Counted from the stretch's first letter, positions 9,469-23,691 are shown. The stretch is 64,000 nt of DNA from Acinetobacter qingfengensis (GCF_008693185.1 NZ_VXKN01000003.1:245615-309614), one strand, 5' to 3'. The notes: generated by a model from the sequence alone, not told the origin. Made by a program: numbers and translations.

Positions 9469-9471
9469 ATC

Positions 9472-10524
9472 ATGAATGATATTGATAAACAAACTTTTGG
9501 CAAAAGCTTGATTGCATCATTTTTACATGCTGTATTCTATCTGTTGGTAATTTTTTCCAGTATCTGGCTTTGTCTCGCCTTATGGATTCACCAACCCTTC
9601 GGCCGCTGGTTTACCTATGCTGCTATTATTTTCTGGATAACACTTTCATTAAGTCTAACAGGTATTTATATTACTCAGGCCATTTTTAAACGCAAAACTG
9701 ATGTCATTATTTACCTTGTTTGTTTTACCTTTGCATTAATCTGGTTCTTTTCTATGCCACCACGCAATGATCGTGACTGGAATCCCGAAGTTGCAAAAAT
9801 TTTAGATTATCAGCAACAAGGCCAACAGATTACCATTGAGAATGTAAGAAATTTTACATGGCATACTGAAGATCAATACGATATCCATTGGGAAACACGG
9901 CATTATGACTTAAGCAAATTACAAAGTATGGATTTGATCCTATCCTATTGGGCAGGCGATAAAATTGCACATACATTAGTGAGTTTTATGTTTAGTGATG
10001 GTCAGGTACTCAGCTTTTCGATTGAAATTCGTAAAGAAAAACATGAATCATTTTCTAGTATTGGTGGGTTTTTTAGGCAATATGAGCTTGCCATTGTCCC
10101 TGCTGATGAAAAAGATATTATTTTTACCCGTAGTAATATCCGCAATGAACGCGTTTATATTTATCCTGTAAAAATGCCAAAAATTGATATGCAGGAATTA
10201 TTTCTATCTTACTTACAACAAGGTAAAAATTTACAAACTGAACCTCGTTGGTACAATACAATTTTTAGTAATTGCACCACGATTATTTTTGATATGGTCA
10301 ATCACATTGAACCCGTTCCTGTCGATATCAGAATGCTTTTATCAGGCTTACTACCCTCTTATTTATATGATCATAATCAACTAAGTCATCAATATAGTTT
10401 GGCACAATGGCAGCAAATGGCTTTTATTAATCCTAAGGTCAAGGATTTTAATCACAATAAAGATCAATCAAGCCAAAACTTTTCCCGTCTGATTCGTTCC
10501 GGTTTACCGCAATCATCACCATAA
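9472..10524 (+). CDS. DUF4105 (Lnb-type) membrane protein
   Basis: The 350-residue protein has about three N-terminal membrane segments (roughly residues 15-37, 47-70 and 78-96), then a large domain beginning R-D-W-N-P-E-V. The C-terminal domain matches DUF4105: paired segments around RHYDLSKLQS, ALVSF/TLVSFMFSDGQ, FSIEIRKEKHESFS, and a conserved Asn267-Cys268-Thr-Thr. In related NlpC/P60-like papain folds this Cys would be the nucleophile, which suggests a peptidase or acyltransferase, but no substrate is known. It is coupled to folA; no functional link to folate metabolism is evident. Confidence 0.82.
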   Translation: MNDIDKQTFGKSLIASFLHAVFYLLVIFSSIWLCLALWIHQPFGRWFTYAAIIFWITLSLSLTGIYITQAIFKRKTDVIIYLVCFTFALIWFFSMPPRNDRDWNPEVAKILDYQQQGQQITIENVRNFTWHTEDQYDIHWETRHYDLSKLQSMDLILSYWAGDKIAHTLVSFMFSDGQVLSFSIEIRKEKHESFSSIGGFFRQYELAIVPADEKDIIFTRSNIRNERVYIYPVKMPKIDMQELFLSYLQQGKNLQTEPRWYNTIFSNCTTIIFDMVNHIEPVPVDIRMLLSGLLPSYLYDHNQLSHQYSLAQWQQMAFINPKVKDFNHNKDQSSQNFSRLIRSGLPQSSP

Positions 10525-10627
10525 TGACAAAAGATATAGTTACCATTACATAACATCTTTTACTGGTCTTTTTATGATTTTTTTGTTTTGATAATCACAC
10601 TATATTGAATAAACAGAGGACATAACG

Positions 10628-11077
10628 ATGAAAAAAATGATGTTGTTTGCTGCAAGTTTTGGGTCAATGTTAATTCTTGGGGCATGTACAACAACACAGT
10701 CAATATCGGGACAAAATAATCTACAAATTTTACAAAATAAAAACTGGATTCTGGCACAAATTGGTTCACAACCCATTCGTTATAATGCCGAAAAAACACC
10801 AGCTACCCTACAATTTAGTGCTGATCATCAACGTCTTAGTGGTTTTGATGGCTGTAATCGAATTATGGGAGCTTATCAAGCCGATCAAAAAAATCTGAAT
10901 ATTGGACAAGTTGCCTCAACACGTATGGCATGTTTGGATAACCATCAAATTGATATCGCTTATCAACAGGCGTTAACCCAAGTTAAACAATATCAAGTCA
11001 ATCATCAGGAACTAAATTTGCTTGATGCACAAGGTAATGTCGTACTTAAACTGGTCAGTCCAATTCAACCACGATAA
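10628..11077 (+). CDS. META domain lipoprotein (HslJ-like)
   Basis: The 149-residue product has a lipoprotein signal (ILGACTTT, Cys about residue 20) and a single META domain. Recognisable features are the opening NWILAQIG, then FDGCNRIMGAY with the conserved Gly-Cys-Asn, and TRMACLDN. META proteins such as HslJ are envelope proteins associated with stress or antibiotic tolerance, with unknown biochemistry. A good purine-rich ribosome-binding site (AGAGGA) precedes the ATG. msrA begins 24 bp downstream and may be in the same transcript. Confidence 0.88.
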   Translation: MKKMMLFAASFGSMLILGACTTTQSISGQNNLQILQNKNWILAQIGSQPIRYNAEKTPATLQFSADHQRLSGFDGCNRIMGAYQADQKNLNIGQVASTRMACLDNHQIDIAYQQALTQVKQYQVNHQELNLLDAQGNVVLKLVSPIQPR

Positions 11078-11101
11078 ATAGAAATTTAAAGGAATCTTAA
11101 G

Positions 11102-11623
11102 ATGCAACAAGCAATTTTTGGTGGTGGCTGTTTTTGGTGTACCGAATCGGTATTTCAGCATGTTAAAGGTGTACAACATGTCGAAAGTGGTTATGCTGGC
11201 GGACAATTTAAAAATCCGAACTATGAGCAAGTTTGTTCTGGTGAAACTGGCCATGCCGAAGTCATTAAAATCGAGTTTGATGAAACTCAAATTAGTTTTA
11301 CTCAGCTACTAGATGTATTTTTTGCAACGCACGATCCAACAACGCTCAATCGCCAAGGTAACGATACTGGAACACAATACCGCTCAGTTATTTTTTATCT
11401 GAATGATGCTCAAAAGGTAGCTACACACACAAAAATTCTTGATCTAAAACAACAAGGTATAAATGTTGTTACCGAACTGGCTGCCGTACCAGTATTTTAT
11501 AGTGCAGAAGAATATCATCAAAATTTTTATCAGCGTAACCCATCACAAGGATATTGTAATTTTGCTATTCCACCCAAACTGGAAAAACTACAGCAAAAAT
11601 TTCCTGAATTATTTACAAAATAG
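11102..11623 (+). CDS. msrA: Peptide-methionine (S)-S-oxide reductase MsrA
   Basis: MsrA repairs oxidised methionine (S-sulfoxide form) in proteins using thioredoxin. The 173-residue protein begins almost immediately with the catalytic motif GGGCFWC (Cys10 as nucleophile, Cys13 nearby). It also has the family segments [38 protein letters not shown] and GTQYRS. There is no MsrB fusion and no signal peptide, so it acts in the cytoplasm. The gene ends just before a bidirectional terminator shared with ilvC. Confidence 0.96.
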   Translation: MQQAIFGGGCFWCTESVFQHVKGVQHVESGYAGGQFKNPNYEQVCSGETGHAEVIKIEFDETQISFTQLLDVFFATHDPTTLNRQGNDTGTQYRSVIFYLNDAQKVATHTKILDLKQQGINVVTELAAVPVFYSAEEYHQNFYQRNPSQGYCNFAIPPKLEKLQQKFPELFTK

Positions 11624-11662
11624 TGCAGCCAAATAAATATTAATTTTTTTTATTTCATCCAT

Positions 11663-11695
11663 AAAAAAACCTGCCAGCATTTGGCAGGTTTTTTT
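11663..11695. terminator. Bidirectional intrinsic terminator between msrA and ilvC
   Basis: A seven-pair stem (CCTGCCA / TGGCAGG) with a five-base loop is flanked by seven A on the left and seven T on the right. It can therefore terminate both msrA (plus) and ilvC (minus). Confidence 0.9.
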
Positions 11696-11710
11696 AATCA
11701 AAAGAAAAAA

Positions 11711-12739
<1,029 letters not shown>

Positions 12740-12765
12740 CTAAAATTCTTGCTTTGCTCTATGAA

Positions 12766-13257
12766 TTAGAGACTTAAAACTTTTTCACCACGTGCAATAC
12801 CTGAAACACCTGAACGAACCACTTCCAAAATGGTATTTTCAGATAATGCTTCAATGAATCCATCCAGTTTATCAGTTGTACCAACAATCTGAATGGTATA
12901 AGTATTGGCTGTGACATCCACAATCTGTGCACGGAAAATATCTGCCGTACGCTTGATCTCTGCACGAGCTGCACCTAATGCTTTGACTTTCATCAGCATA
13001 AGTTCACGCTCGATATGAGCACCTTCGGATAAATCAACCACTTTAACCACTTCAATCAGTTTATTCAGCTGCTTGGTGATCTGCTCAATTTTATGTTCAT
13101 CACCATAAGTGGTTAACGTCAAACGAGATAAAGTTGCATCTTCAGTTGGTGCTACATTTAAGGTTTCAATATTGTAGCCACGCTGACTAAATAAACCGAC
13201 CAGACGGGATAATGCACCGGATTCATTCTCAACGAGTACAGAAATAATATGTCTCAT
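12766..13257 (-). CDS. ilvH: Acetolactate synthase small (regulatory) subunit
   Basis: This 163-residue subunit stimulates the catalytic subunit and confers feedback inhibition by valine. The N-terminal ACT domain starts [19 protein letters not shown] and continues GLFSQRGYNIETLNV; the C-terminal ALS domain follows (ALGAARAEIKRTADIFRA). I start it at 13257, where its ATG overlaps the TGA of the large-subunit gene (TGATG), a classic coupled junction that secures equal subunit synthesis. Length and sequence resemble E. coli IlvH rather than the short IlvN, although databases often use ilvN for it. Confidence 0.95.
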   Translation of the reverse strand: MRHIISVLVENESGALSRLVGLFSQRGYNIETLNVAPTEDATLSRLTLTTYGDEHKIEQITKQLNKLIEVVKVVDLSEGAHIERELMLMKVKALGAARAEIKRTADIFRAQIVDVTANTYTIQIVGTTDKLDGFIEALSENTILEVVRSGVSGIARGEKVLSL

Positions 13258-15008
13258 CAGGTACGCTCTCCTTTGTGCAACCACATATCCTTCATGGATT
13301 GACCTGCTACCTGCATTGGATAAACATGCTCAGAGCGATCGACCATCACATTGATAAATACACATTTATCATTAACGTTCATGGCTTCCTGTAATTTTTC
13401 TTCCAGCTCATCAGCATGCTCAATAGTAATTCCGACATGACCATAAGCTTCCATTAATTTTGGAAAATCTGGAAGTGATTCAATATATGAGCTTGAATGG
13501 CGACCTTCGTAATTCATATCCTGCCATTGTTTTACCATACCCAAAGCACGGTTATTCAAGCATAGGATTTTGACATTCAGACCATACTGTTTACAGGTAG
13601 ACAATTCCTGAATACACATTTGAATAGATGCTTCACCGGTAATACAAACTACCTGTTGCTCAGGTTTTGCCAGTTTTGCGGCCATTGCGTATGGTAAGCC
13701 GACTCCCATAGTTCCCAAGCCGCCAGAATTAATCCATTGGCGAGGTGCCTTATATTTATAATATAGTGCAGCAAACATCTGGTGTTGGCCAACATCAGAA
13801 GTAATAATGGCATCACCATTAGTTACTTTATACAAAGCCTCAACCACTTGTTGAGGTTTCATTGAACCATCGGTTGGTACGTCATAACGCAAGCCATGAA
13901 TCTGACGCCAATCATTAATTTGTTGCCACCATGCAGCAATCGAATCAGTATTTGGTTTAGAAATATTCAACTGTTTCAATTGAGCCAACATTTCCTGAAG
14001 TACAGGTTCAACAGCACCTACAATCGGAATATGTGCTGAAATTGTTTTAGAAATTGTTGCCGGATCAATATCAATATGAATCACACGGGCATTTGGACAG
14101 AATTTTGCCGGATTATTGGTTACACGGTCATCAAAACGCGCACCTACTGCAAAAATTACATCTGCATTGTGCATGGCCAGATTAGCCTCATAGCAGCCAT
14201 GCATACCAAGCATACCGACAAATTGCGGATCATCACCCGGGAAACCACCCAATCCCATTAAAGTATTGGTAACAGGGAAACCCAGAATATGAGCAAGTTC
14301 TGTCAATAATTCAGATGCATTACCTTGTACAACACCACCACCAGCATAAATGATCGGACGTTTTGCAGTTAATAACTCATCAATTGCTTTACGAATTTGA
14401 CCTGAATGACCACGAAATGGCGGTTGGTAAGAACGCATTTTAACTTTTTCAGGATATTCATAAGCAAACTTTTCCGCTGGGTTAGTTGCATCTTTAGGAA
14501 TATCCACCACAACTGGCCCCGGACGACCACTTGCCGCAATATAAAAAGCTTTTTTGATAATTGCTGGAATTTCACTTGCGTGACGCACCTGAAAACTGTG
14601 TTTTACAATTGGACGGGATACACCGACCATGTCAGTTTCCTGAAAAGCATCTTCACCAATTAAGTGAGAAGCAACCTGCCCCGACAAAATAACCATCGGA
14701 ATGGAATCCATATATGCAGTTGCAATTGGGGTAACAGTATTGGTCGCACCCGGACCTGATGTAACCAGCACAACGCCTGTTTTACCTGTGACGCGGGAAT
14801 AAGCATCTGCCATATGTCCGGCAGCCTGCTCATGGCGCACAAGATAGTGATCAATCTTATTTTGTTGAAAAAGCGCATCGTAGATATGTAATACTGCGCC
14901 GCCTGGATAACCAAAAACGTGTTCTACACCTTCGTCCGCTAATGCACGAACGAGCATTTCTCCACCAGATAGAAGTTCCAACGTATTCACCCTAGACTTT
15001 CTGGACAT
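13257..15008 (-). CDS. ilvI: Acetolactate synthase large (catalytic) subunit
   Basis: The 583-residue thiamine-diphosphate enzyme condenses pyruvate with pyruvate or 2-oxobutyrate, the first common step of branched-chain amino acid synthesis. It shows the N-terminal pyrimidine-binding domain ([20 protein letters not shown] and the TSGPGATN loop). The central FAD/Rossmann-like domain follows, then the C-terminal pyrophosphate-binding domain with [16 protein letters not shown] and [12 protein letters not shown]. The Asp of the usual GD(G/A)S metal motif is replaced by Glu here, so a closer look may be warranted. It leads the ilvI-ilvH-ilvC operon. A six-pair hairpin (15012-15025) directly upstream covers the AAGAG ribosome-binding site. 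Confidence 0.96.
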   Translation of the reverse strand: MSRKSRVNTLELLSGGEMLVRALADEGVEHVFGYPGGAVLHIYDALFQQNKIDHYLVRHEQAAGHMADAYSRVTGKTGVVLVTSGPGATNTVTPIATAYMDSIPMVILSGQVASHLIGEDAFQETDMVGVSRPIVKHSFQVRHASEIPAIIKKAFYIAASGRPGPVVVDIPKDATNPAEKFAYEYPEKVKMRSYQPPFRGHSGQIRKAIDELLTAKRPIIYAGGGVVQGNASELLTELAHILGFPVTNTLMGLGGFPGDDPQFVGMLGMHGCYEANLAMHNADVIFAVGARFDDRVTNNPAKFCPNARVIHIDIDPATISKTISAHIPIVGAVEPVLQEMLAQLKQLNISKPNTDSIAAWWQQINDWRQIHGLRYDVPTDGSMKPQQVVEALYKVTNGDAIITSDVGQHQMFAALYYKYKAPRQWINSGGLGTMGVGLPYAMAAKLAKPEQQVVCITGEASIQMCIQELSTCKQYGLNVKILCLNNRALGMVKQWQDMNYEGRHSSSYIESLPDFPKLMEAYGHVGITIEHADELEEKLQEAMNVNDKCVFINVMVDRSEHVYPMQVAGQSMKDMWLHKGERT

Positions 15009-15462
15009 AACACTCTTGTAAGAGTCATTACATCATATTCATAAACAGTTTTGACATGCTGATGACAGCAGTCCGAAATTTAACAAGCTTACCGCAACAA
15101 ACAGATTGGTGATGTAGTAAAGTTAAGCCACATCAACAAATAGATCATGTCTGGATGGATACACGATCTGCATATCATCCACTCGTATAGAGCTGGATGT
15201 TTGTTGCAATTATGTTTTTAATTCGAAGGGTGATCGAATCAACACATAAAAACTAAAGCGAGCATTTTTGATGCTATTGCAACGAAAGTCAAGAGAAAAT
15301 CATTGTTTTTATCGCAATCCTGCAATCTAAATCACTGACATGAAAAAACCACCGCAACCACCATAACACATCACTCAATTTCATGCTGTTAAAATCAAGC
15401 ATAAAGCGGTTTTTTTGGTTAAACTGGCAAAAAAGATATTTTTAAATTCTAAGGAAAACTTT
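15009..15462. other. Intergenic region: divergent control region of ilvI and the DUF4124 gene
   Basis: These 454 bp hold no convincing protein gene over 60 codons. On the minus strand a 19-codon frame at 15148-15089 is rich in Ile and Leu (7 of 19) and could be an attenuation leader, but it lacks a clear ribosome-binding site and no U-tailed terminator follows. Two small hairpins precede ilvI: 15053-15073, and 15012-15025 over the ribosome-binding site. The rest is AT-rich sequence in which promoters for both flanking genes must lie; I cannot place them with confidence. Confidence 0.4.
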
Positions 15463-15882
15463 ATGACAATCACACCAATAAAATCAACGACACATCACAT
15501 ACTTTATTCAGTTAAAACCTTATGCCTAATCAGTATGACCATACTGGCAAGTCATACCCTCCATGCTCAGAATTTTTATAAATGGATTGATGCAAAAGGT
15601 TCAACGCACTACACCACAACCCCACCACCTAAAAATGCCCAAAAACTGGGCAAAATCATGACGTATAATGATAGCGTCACCTCGAGTGCAAAACCAGCAA
15701 CTGCGACCAATACCACACAACAAAACCCACAAAAAACAGAATCCAGCAATAACCCATCTGAGCAGTCACAACATTCAACCCAGCCTCAAACCAATAATGA
15801 AAAAATTCCATTACCACCACAATCATCTGATACTAACCAGACTCAGCCTGCGATCCCTCAACAGGGACGTGCTGTACTATAA
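15463..15882 (+). CDS. DUF4124 domain protein, exported
   Basis: The product has a signal peptide with cleavage probably after HAQ (SHTLHAQNFYKW). A short DUF4124 domain follows, recognised by FYKWIDAKGSTHYTTTPPP, a fold often found at the N-terminus of envelope proteins. The rest is a low-complexity Gln/Ser/Thr/Pro/Asn tail. I choose the ATG at 15463 (139 aa) because it has an AAGGA ribosome-binding site and gives a sensible signal peptide; an in-frame ATG at 15415 does neither. The role is unknown; the protein is probably periplasmic. Confidence 0.75.
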   Translation: MTITPIKSTTHHILYSVKTLCLISMTILASHTLHAQNFYKWIDAKGSTHYTTTPPPKNAQKLGKIMTYNDSVTSSAKPATATNTTQQNPQKTESSNNPSEQSQHSTQPQTNNEKIPLPPQSSDTNQTQPAIPQQGRAVL

Positions 15883-15979
15883 GTTCTGTTTTTTGAAAAA
15901 TATGCATGGCTTTTAGCCGAATGGCTGCACATTTTGTCTGATTTTGCGCTATGCTGTGCAACAAAATTTTTGATATTAA

Positions 15980-18613
<2,634 letters not shown>

Positions 18614-18638
18614 CATTCATAGATTGATCAATAACAAC

Positions 18639-18657
18639 CCTCTCCTACATGGAGAGG
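18639..18657 (+). repeat. Hairpin upstream of lptE
   Basis: A perfect seven-pair stem (CCTCTCC / GGAGAGG, five-base loop TACAT) lies between leuS and lptE, ending 10 bp before the proposed lptE start. The right arm looks like a Shine-Dalgarno sequence and the AAGG used for initiation follows at once. It has no T tail, so it is not an intrinsic terminator. Confidence 0.6.
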
Positions 18658-18667
18658 CAAGGTAAAT

Positions 18668-19216
18668 ATGCCATCAAGTGAGGTTTGGAAAAATATGCAC
18701 TTAACCCATCGTGTTGCAGCAGTTGTTTTAACCCTTGGCTTAGGTGCAAGCCTTGTTGGTTGTGGTTTTCATTTACGTGGTACACAAACAGCCGCTCTAC
18801 CACAGGCTTATCAATCTATTAAACTCGAACTTCCGGAGCAAGCCAGCAGCTTAAAAAAACCACTTGAAATCGCATTGACAGATATTGGTGGCAAGATTGA
18901 TCAATCAGATGCCCAAACTGTTTTACGTATTAATAATTATCAGCTAAAACGCCAACTATTCAGTGGTACATTGACTGAAGTACGTTTGCATTTAAGTGTG
19001 ACATTCTCGATTGAAGACCATCAAGGGCGCCAGCTTACTGCTCCTCGTACTGTTGTTGCACAACGTTCTTATCAATATGATCGTGCAAGTGTCAATGTCG
19101 ATAATCAGGAACAGGATTATCTGATTCAAGTTATGCAAACAGATATTTCCCAGCAAATTGCTCGACAACTGCATGCAAATCGATTACCTGAAGCTGTTAT
19201 TGATCAAGCTCAGTAA
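18668..19216 (+). CDS. lptE: LPS-assembly lipoprotein LptE
   Basis: LptE plugs the LptD barrel and helps deliver lipopolysaccharide/lipooligosaccharide to the outer leaflet. The 182-residue protein has a signal peptide and lipobox (LVGC, Cys32), then the family opening GFHLRGTQ and the central Y-Q-L-K-R-Q-L-F-S-G-T-L-T-E-V-R-L strand region. The start at 18668 has an AAGG ribosome-binding site; an internal ATG at 18695 would give a more usual signal peptide and is the alternative. It lies in the leuS-lptE-holA cluster, and the upstream hairpin may affect its translation. Confidence 0.93.
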   Translation: MPSSEVWKNMHLTHRVAAVVLTLGLGASLVGCGFHLRGTQTAALPQAYQSIKLELPEQASSLKKPLEIALTDIGGKIDQSDAQTVLRINNYQLKRQLFSGTLTEVRLHLSVTFSIEDHQGRQLTAPRTVVAQRSYQYDRASVNVDNQEQDYLIQVMQTDISQQIARQLHANRLPEAVIDQAQ

Positions 19217-19228
19217 GTTTTAATCCTC

Positions 19229-20224
19229 ATGAAATTAGATTATACACAGGCGTTAAAACGTGTGCCCGATGCTCAGGGCGTCTGGTTATTACATGGGGCT
19301 GAACCACTTTTGGAACAAAATTTACTCCAAATTTTACGGCAGGATTGGCAAAGCAAAAATATCGAACGACAGCGTTTTGACTTACAAAGTGCTCAGGACT
19401 GGAAACAAATATTTTCAGCACTCAATAGTTTATCTTTATTTTCAAGCCAGCTTGCCATTGAAGTTCATGGCAATCTAAAACCTGATGCACAAGGATTAAA
19501 GCAACTCAAAAGTTTTATTCAAAACCCGCAAGGCAATTTACTGGTTGTTGTTTTCCCTAAACAAGAAAGTCAGAGTTTAAAATCAGCCTTTTTTCAAAGC
19601 ATTGAAGCCAATGGCATATTGGTAAGTCTAAATGCCTATGGTCGTCAGGAGCAGCAGCGCATTCTCATGCAAGAAGCGGATAAAATCGAAATCCGGCTTG
19701 ATGATGATGCATGGCAGTGGCTGCTTTACCACCATGAGAATAATTTGCTTGCCGCCCGCAATAGTTTGTTAAATGTTGCGGATAGCTGTGCAGATTCTCA
19801 GCATATCACTAGCAAAGATTTACAGCTTGCCTTACAAGACCAATCTCGCTATAGCACTTTCGATCTAGGTGATGCCTGTCTAAAAGGCGATTTTATGCTT
19901 GCACATAAAATTTTGAATTTCCTTTTACAATCAGGTGAAGCACCTACACTTATTTTTTGGGTGTTACAAAAAGAAATGCGTTTACTTCTACAATTATTTG
20001 AGCAGCCACAAAATGCCCTGCAAATCGGTATCTGGAAAAATAAAATTCCTGTTTATCAACAAGCACTAAGGCGTTTAACACCCCAACTACTACTACAATG
20101 GCCTACACTGATGCTACGTACAGATTGCGCAATCAAGGGGATTGGTAATCAAAAAGTTGAGGATCTTTTTTTACAACTTATCTACAGTCTTTGTGGCGCT
20201 ACAATTCCACTACAATATGCATAA
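19229..20224 (+). CDS. holA: DNA polymerase III delta subunit
   Basis: HolA is the delta subunit of the clamp loader; it opens the beta sliding clamp. The 331-residue protein shows the HolA pattern: LLHGAEPLLEQNLLQILR at the N-terminus, an ERQRFDLQSAQDW segment, SLSLFSSQLAIEV, and a C-terminal helical collar region ending LFLQLIYSLCG. Delta has a degenerate AAA+ fold without a working Walker A motif, consistent with its absence here. It follows lptE by 12 bp. Confidence 0.93.
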   Translation: MKLDYTQALKRVPDAQGVWLLHGAEPLLEQNLLQILRQDWQSKNIERQRFDLQSAQDWKQIFSALNSLSLFSSQLAIEVHGNLKPDAQGLKQLKSFIQNPQGNLLVVVFPKQESQSLKSAFFQSIEANGILVSLNAYGRQEQQRILMQEADKIEIRLDDDAWQWLLYHHENNLLAARNSLLNVADSCADSQHITSKDLQLALQDQSRYSTFDLGDACLKGDFMLAHKILNFLLQSGEAPTLIFWVLQKEMRLLLQLFEQPQNALQIGIWKNKIPVYQQALRRLTPQLLLQWPTLMLRTDCAIKGIGNQKVEDLFLQLIYSLCGATIPLQYA

Positions 20225-20317
20225 ACAATGCTTATTTCCATTTAAAAAACACATGCTTTATTCGTAATTCAATTTTATACTGTCAAGCAATTTTATAAAC
20301 ATGCAATTGAATCGGTT

Positions 20318-21655
20318 ATGCTATCACGATCCAAAATTATCAAAATTGTTGTGGGAATTATTGTCCTGATCTTAATTGCCTTTGGCGCATGGTCATATTT
20401 GAAACCTAAACAAACCGCTCCTGATTATATTACTGCTGAGGTTACTCAGGGCGATCTTCAAAATACTGTTCTAGCAACAGGAACACTGGATGCAACCAAA
20501 ATTATTAGTGTTGGTGCTCAAGTTTCCGGTCAGGTAAAGAAAATGTATGTAGAACTGGGACAAGAGGTTAAAAAAGGTGATCCTATTGCGCAAATTGATT
20601 CAACAACACAAGAAAACTCACTAAAAACTGCTGAAGCCAGTATCACCAATCTAGAAGCACAACGTTTACAACAAATTGCCAATCTTAATCAAGTGCAACA
20701 GGAATATCAGCGACAAAAACAAATGTATGCACAAGACGCCACATCTCGTGCAGACTACGAAAGTGCATTGGCCAATTATCAAACCGCCCAAGCTCAGATC
20801 AAAGCAATTGATGCACAAATTCAATCTGCCAAAGTTACACGTGATACAGCAACAACCAATGTGGGTTACACACATATCGTGGCACCAATGGATGGTACAG
20901 TGGTTGCAATTGTGACTGAAGAAGGTCAGACCGTTAACGCCAATCAAAGTACACCAACGATTGTCAAACTAGCCAAACTCGATACCATGACTATTAAGGC
21001 TGAAATCTCTGAAGCAGACGTAATGAAAGTTGAAAAAGGTCAAACTGTTTACTTTACTACTTTAGGTGACAGTAATACCAAACATTATGCTTCTTTACGT
21101 CAGGTTGAGCCTGCACCAGATTCAATTACAGATGACGATGACTCATCTGATAGCAGTACAGCCATTTATTATAATGCATTATTTGACGTACCAAATGCTG
21201 ATGGAAAACTACGTATTGACATGACTGCCAATGTCACCATTATTTTACAGGATGCAAAGAATGCTTTAATCATTCCGGCAACCGCAATTTCAACACATAA
21301 TAATTCAACATCCTCAACTCAGGTGAACTCTGCCAGTGCTCCTGCTGCCCAGGCTCGGACAGGTTCAAATTCTGCTCGCTCGCCATTAGGTCGGCTAGAG
21401 CTTACAGAACAGGAACAGGCACAAATTAAATCAGGTCAAGCCAGTTTAGCAATGGTGCGTGTACTTCAGGCTGATGGTACGGCACGACCACAACAAATTT
21501 TGGTTGGCATTAATAACCGAGTAAATGCACAAGTACTAAAAGGCTTGAAAAAAGGTGACAAAGTTATTGTCGCTGACGGCTCAGATACATCCAATGATTC
21601 TTCAAAACGTAGTACCAGAAAAAATAACTCAGGTCCACCGCCAATGGGGATGTAA
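20318..21655 (+). CDS. macA: MacA-type periplasmic adaptor subunit
   Basis: MacA is the membrane-fusion protein linking the MacB ABC transporter to an outer-membrane channel. The 445-residue protein has one N-terminal membrane anchor (about residues 8-28), then a lipoyl/barrel-sandwich half ([21 protein letters not shown]), a long coiled-coil hairpin rich in Gln and Ala (about 95-175), the second lipoyl half ([16 protein letters not shown]) and beta-barrel domains. A Ser/Thr/Asn-rich insertion (about 325-350) and a low-complexity C-terminus are unremarkable. macB starts three bases after its stop. Confidence 0.94.
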   Translation: MLSRSKIIKIVVGIIVLILIAFGAWSYLKPKQTAPDYITAEVTQGDLQNTVLATGTLDATKIISVGAQVSGQVKKMYVELGQEVKKGDPIAQIDSTTQENSLKTAEASITNLEAQRLQQIANLNQVQQEYQRQKQMYAQDATSRADYESALANYQTAQAQIKAIDAQIQSAKVTRDTATTNVGYTHIVAPMDGTVVAIVTEEGQTVNANQSTPTIVKLAKLDTMTIKAEISEADVMKVEKGQTVYFTTLGDSNTKHYASLRQVEPAPDSITDDDDSSDSSTAIYYNALFDVPNADGKLRIDMTANVTIILQDAKNALIIPATAISTHNNSTSSTQVNSASAPAAQARTGSNSARSPLGRLELTEQEQAQIKSGQASLAMVRVLQADGTARPQQILVGINNRVNAQVLKGLKKGDKVIVADGSDTSNDSSKRSTRKNNSGPPPMGM

Positions 21656-21657
21656 TC

Positions 21658-23646
21658 ATGAGTCAAACTCAACAACCTCTACTTGAGGTGAAAAATCTGA
21701 CCCGTGAATTCCCTGCTGGTGAAGGTACGGTTCAAATTCTAAAAGGCATTAATCTGGAAATTTATCCCGGAGAACTGGTAGCCATTATTGGTCAATCCGG
21801 TTCAGGTAAATCCACATTAATGAATATTCTGGGCTGTCTGGACAAACCGAGTTCAGGTAGTTATAAGGTGAGTGGTCAGGAAACAGGAAAACTTGAACCT
21901 GATCAACTAGCACAGCTACGTCGTGAATATTTTGGTTTTATCTTTCAGCGTTATCATCTACTTGGTGATTTAACTGCTGCGGGTAATGTTGAAGTTCCTG
22001 CTGTTTATGCAGGTGTTGAAAGTAATCAGCGTCACCAGCGTTCAGCCGAATTATTAACAGAACTTGGTTTGGCAGAACGCCTGCATCACCGTCCTAGCCA
22101 ATTATCCGGTGGGCAACAACAGCGCGTATCAATTGCACGTGCATTAATGAATGGTGGAGATGTCATTCTTGCCGACGAACCCACTGGTGCACTGGATAAA
22201 AATAGTGGTGTTGAGGTTATGCGTATCTTACGTGAACTCAATGCCAAAGGTCATACTGTCATTATCGTAACGCATGACATTAACGTGGCTAAAAATGCCA
22301 CACGTATCATTGAAATTAGTGATGGCAACATTATTTCAGATCAACCCAATACTCCTGAATATACAGATGACACAAATTCTGTACAGGACAAACAAACCTT
22401 GGTCAAAACCCCAAAAAAGCAGACGTCCGCTTTACGTTCTTTTCTTGATCGACTAAGTGAAGCTTTCCGCATGGCCTTGTTGTCAATGAATGCTCACCGG
22501 ATGCGTACTTTTTTGACCATGTTGGGTATCATTATCGGGATTGCATCCGTAGTTTCAGTCGTTGCACTCGGTAATGGTTCACAAAAACAAATTTTATCCA
22601 ATATCAGCAGCTTGGGTACCAATACCATTACCGTTTATCAAGGGCGTGGATTTGGAGATAACTCTAGAACAGCAGCCAGTAAAACGTTGGTACCTAGTGA
22701 TGCTATTGCCCTATCTGAACAGCCTTATGTACAGGCAATCAGCCCAACAGTAAGCGATAGTGTCACTGCACGATTTAAAGATACCGAAGCATCGGCTACA
22801 GTAAATGGTGTGGGTGACCAATATTTTGATGTTAAGGGTTTAAGTTTTGCAAGTGGTCAATCCTTTGACAGCAGCAGCATTACTCAACTCAGTCAAGATG
22901 TTATTATTGATCAAAATACCAAGGATACTTTTTTCTCAGATGGTAATGATCCGATTGGTCAAGTCATTTTACTTGGTAGTGTCCCTTGCCGCATCATTGG
23001 TATTTTAAATAAGGAAAAAAGTACCTTTGGTAACTCAGACAGCTTGAATGTCTACTTACCATACTCTACGGTAATGAGCCGCTTCCTTGGACAAGCCAAT
23101 GTAAAAAGTGTCATTGTCCGAATTAAAGATCAATATTCTACTGCTACCGCAGAAAATGCGATTTTAAGTTTATTAGAATTACGTCACGGCACATCAGATG
23201 TATTTACCCAAAATGCTGATACCATTCGTGAAACCATTGAACAAACGACACAGACAATGACGTTACTGGTATCTGCGATTGCTGTTATTTCACTGGTAGT
23301 TGGCGGAATTGGTGTCATGAATATCATGCTTGTCTCTGTTACCGAACGTACACAGGAAATTGGCGTCCGAATGGCTGTAGGTGCAAGGCAAAGTGATATT
23401 TTGCAACAGTTCTTGATAGAAGCAGTTTTGGTCTGTATTTTAGGGGGTATTTTAGGTGTACTCCTTTCTTTGGGTATTGGCCAAGTCATTACTAAATTTG
23501 CCGGTAGTTCATTCCAGATGGCTTATTCAACCACTTCCATGATTGCAGCATTCGTTTGTTCAAGTTTGATTGGCGTATTATTTGGCTATCTTCCTGCCAA
23601 AAATGCTGCACAACTTGATCCAGTTGCCGCACTGTCTCGTGAGTAA
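21658..23646 (+). CDS. macB: MacB-type ABC transporter, ATPase-permease fusion
   Basis: MacB couples ATP hydrolysis to export of macrolides, peptides or lipopeptides through a MacA-TolC-type tripartite pump. The 662-residue protein has an N-terminal ATPase domain with Walker A GQSGSGKS at 45-52, the LSGGQQQR signature near 148-155 and Walker B DEPTG near 171. A linker leads to the permease: one membrane helix (about residues 285-305), a large periplasmic MacB_PCD domain (about 310-520) and three C-terminal helices including [20 protein letters not shown]. It sits between macA and the outer-membrane factor gene in one operon. Confidence 0.96.
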   Translation: MSQTQQPLLEVKNLTREFPAGEGTVQILKGINLEIYPGELVAIIGQSGSGKSTLMNILGCLDKPSSGSYKVSGQETGKLEPDQLAQLRREYFGFIFQRYHLLGDLTAAGNVEVPAVYAGVESNQRHQRSAELLTELGLAERLHHRPSQLSGGQQQRVSIARALMNGGDVILADEPTGALDKNSGVEVMRILRELNAKGHTVIIVTHDINVAKNATRIIEISDGNIISDQPNTPEYTDDTNSVQDKQTLVKTPKKQTSALRSFLDRLSEAFRMALLSMNAHRMRTFLTMLGIIIGIASVVSVVALGNGSQKQILSNISSLGTNTITVYQGRGFGDNSRTAASKTLVPSDAIALSEQPYVQAISPTVSDSVTARFKDTEASATVNGVGDQYFDVKGLSFASGQSFDSSSITQLSQDVIIDQNTKDTFFSDGNDPIGQVILLGSVPCRIIGILNKEKSTFGNSDSLNVYLPYSTVMSRFLGQANVKSVIVRIKDQYSTATAENAILSLLELRHGTSDVFTQNADTIRETIEQTTQTMTLLVSAIAVISLVVGGIGVMNIMLVSVTERTQEIGVRMAVGARQSDILQQFLIEAVLVCILGGILGVLLSLGIGQVITKFAGSSFQMAYSTTSMIAAFVCSSLIGVLFGYLPAKNAAQLDPVAALSRE

Positions 23647-23691
23647 CTTATTTTGATGATCAAAATCAACAAATATAAATTAGGATTAATC

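Noticed and set aside
14076..14663. Antisense frames inside ilvI
   Set aside because: They are fully covered by a strongly conserved gene on the other strand and have no recognisable domain or start signal.
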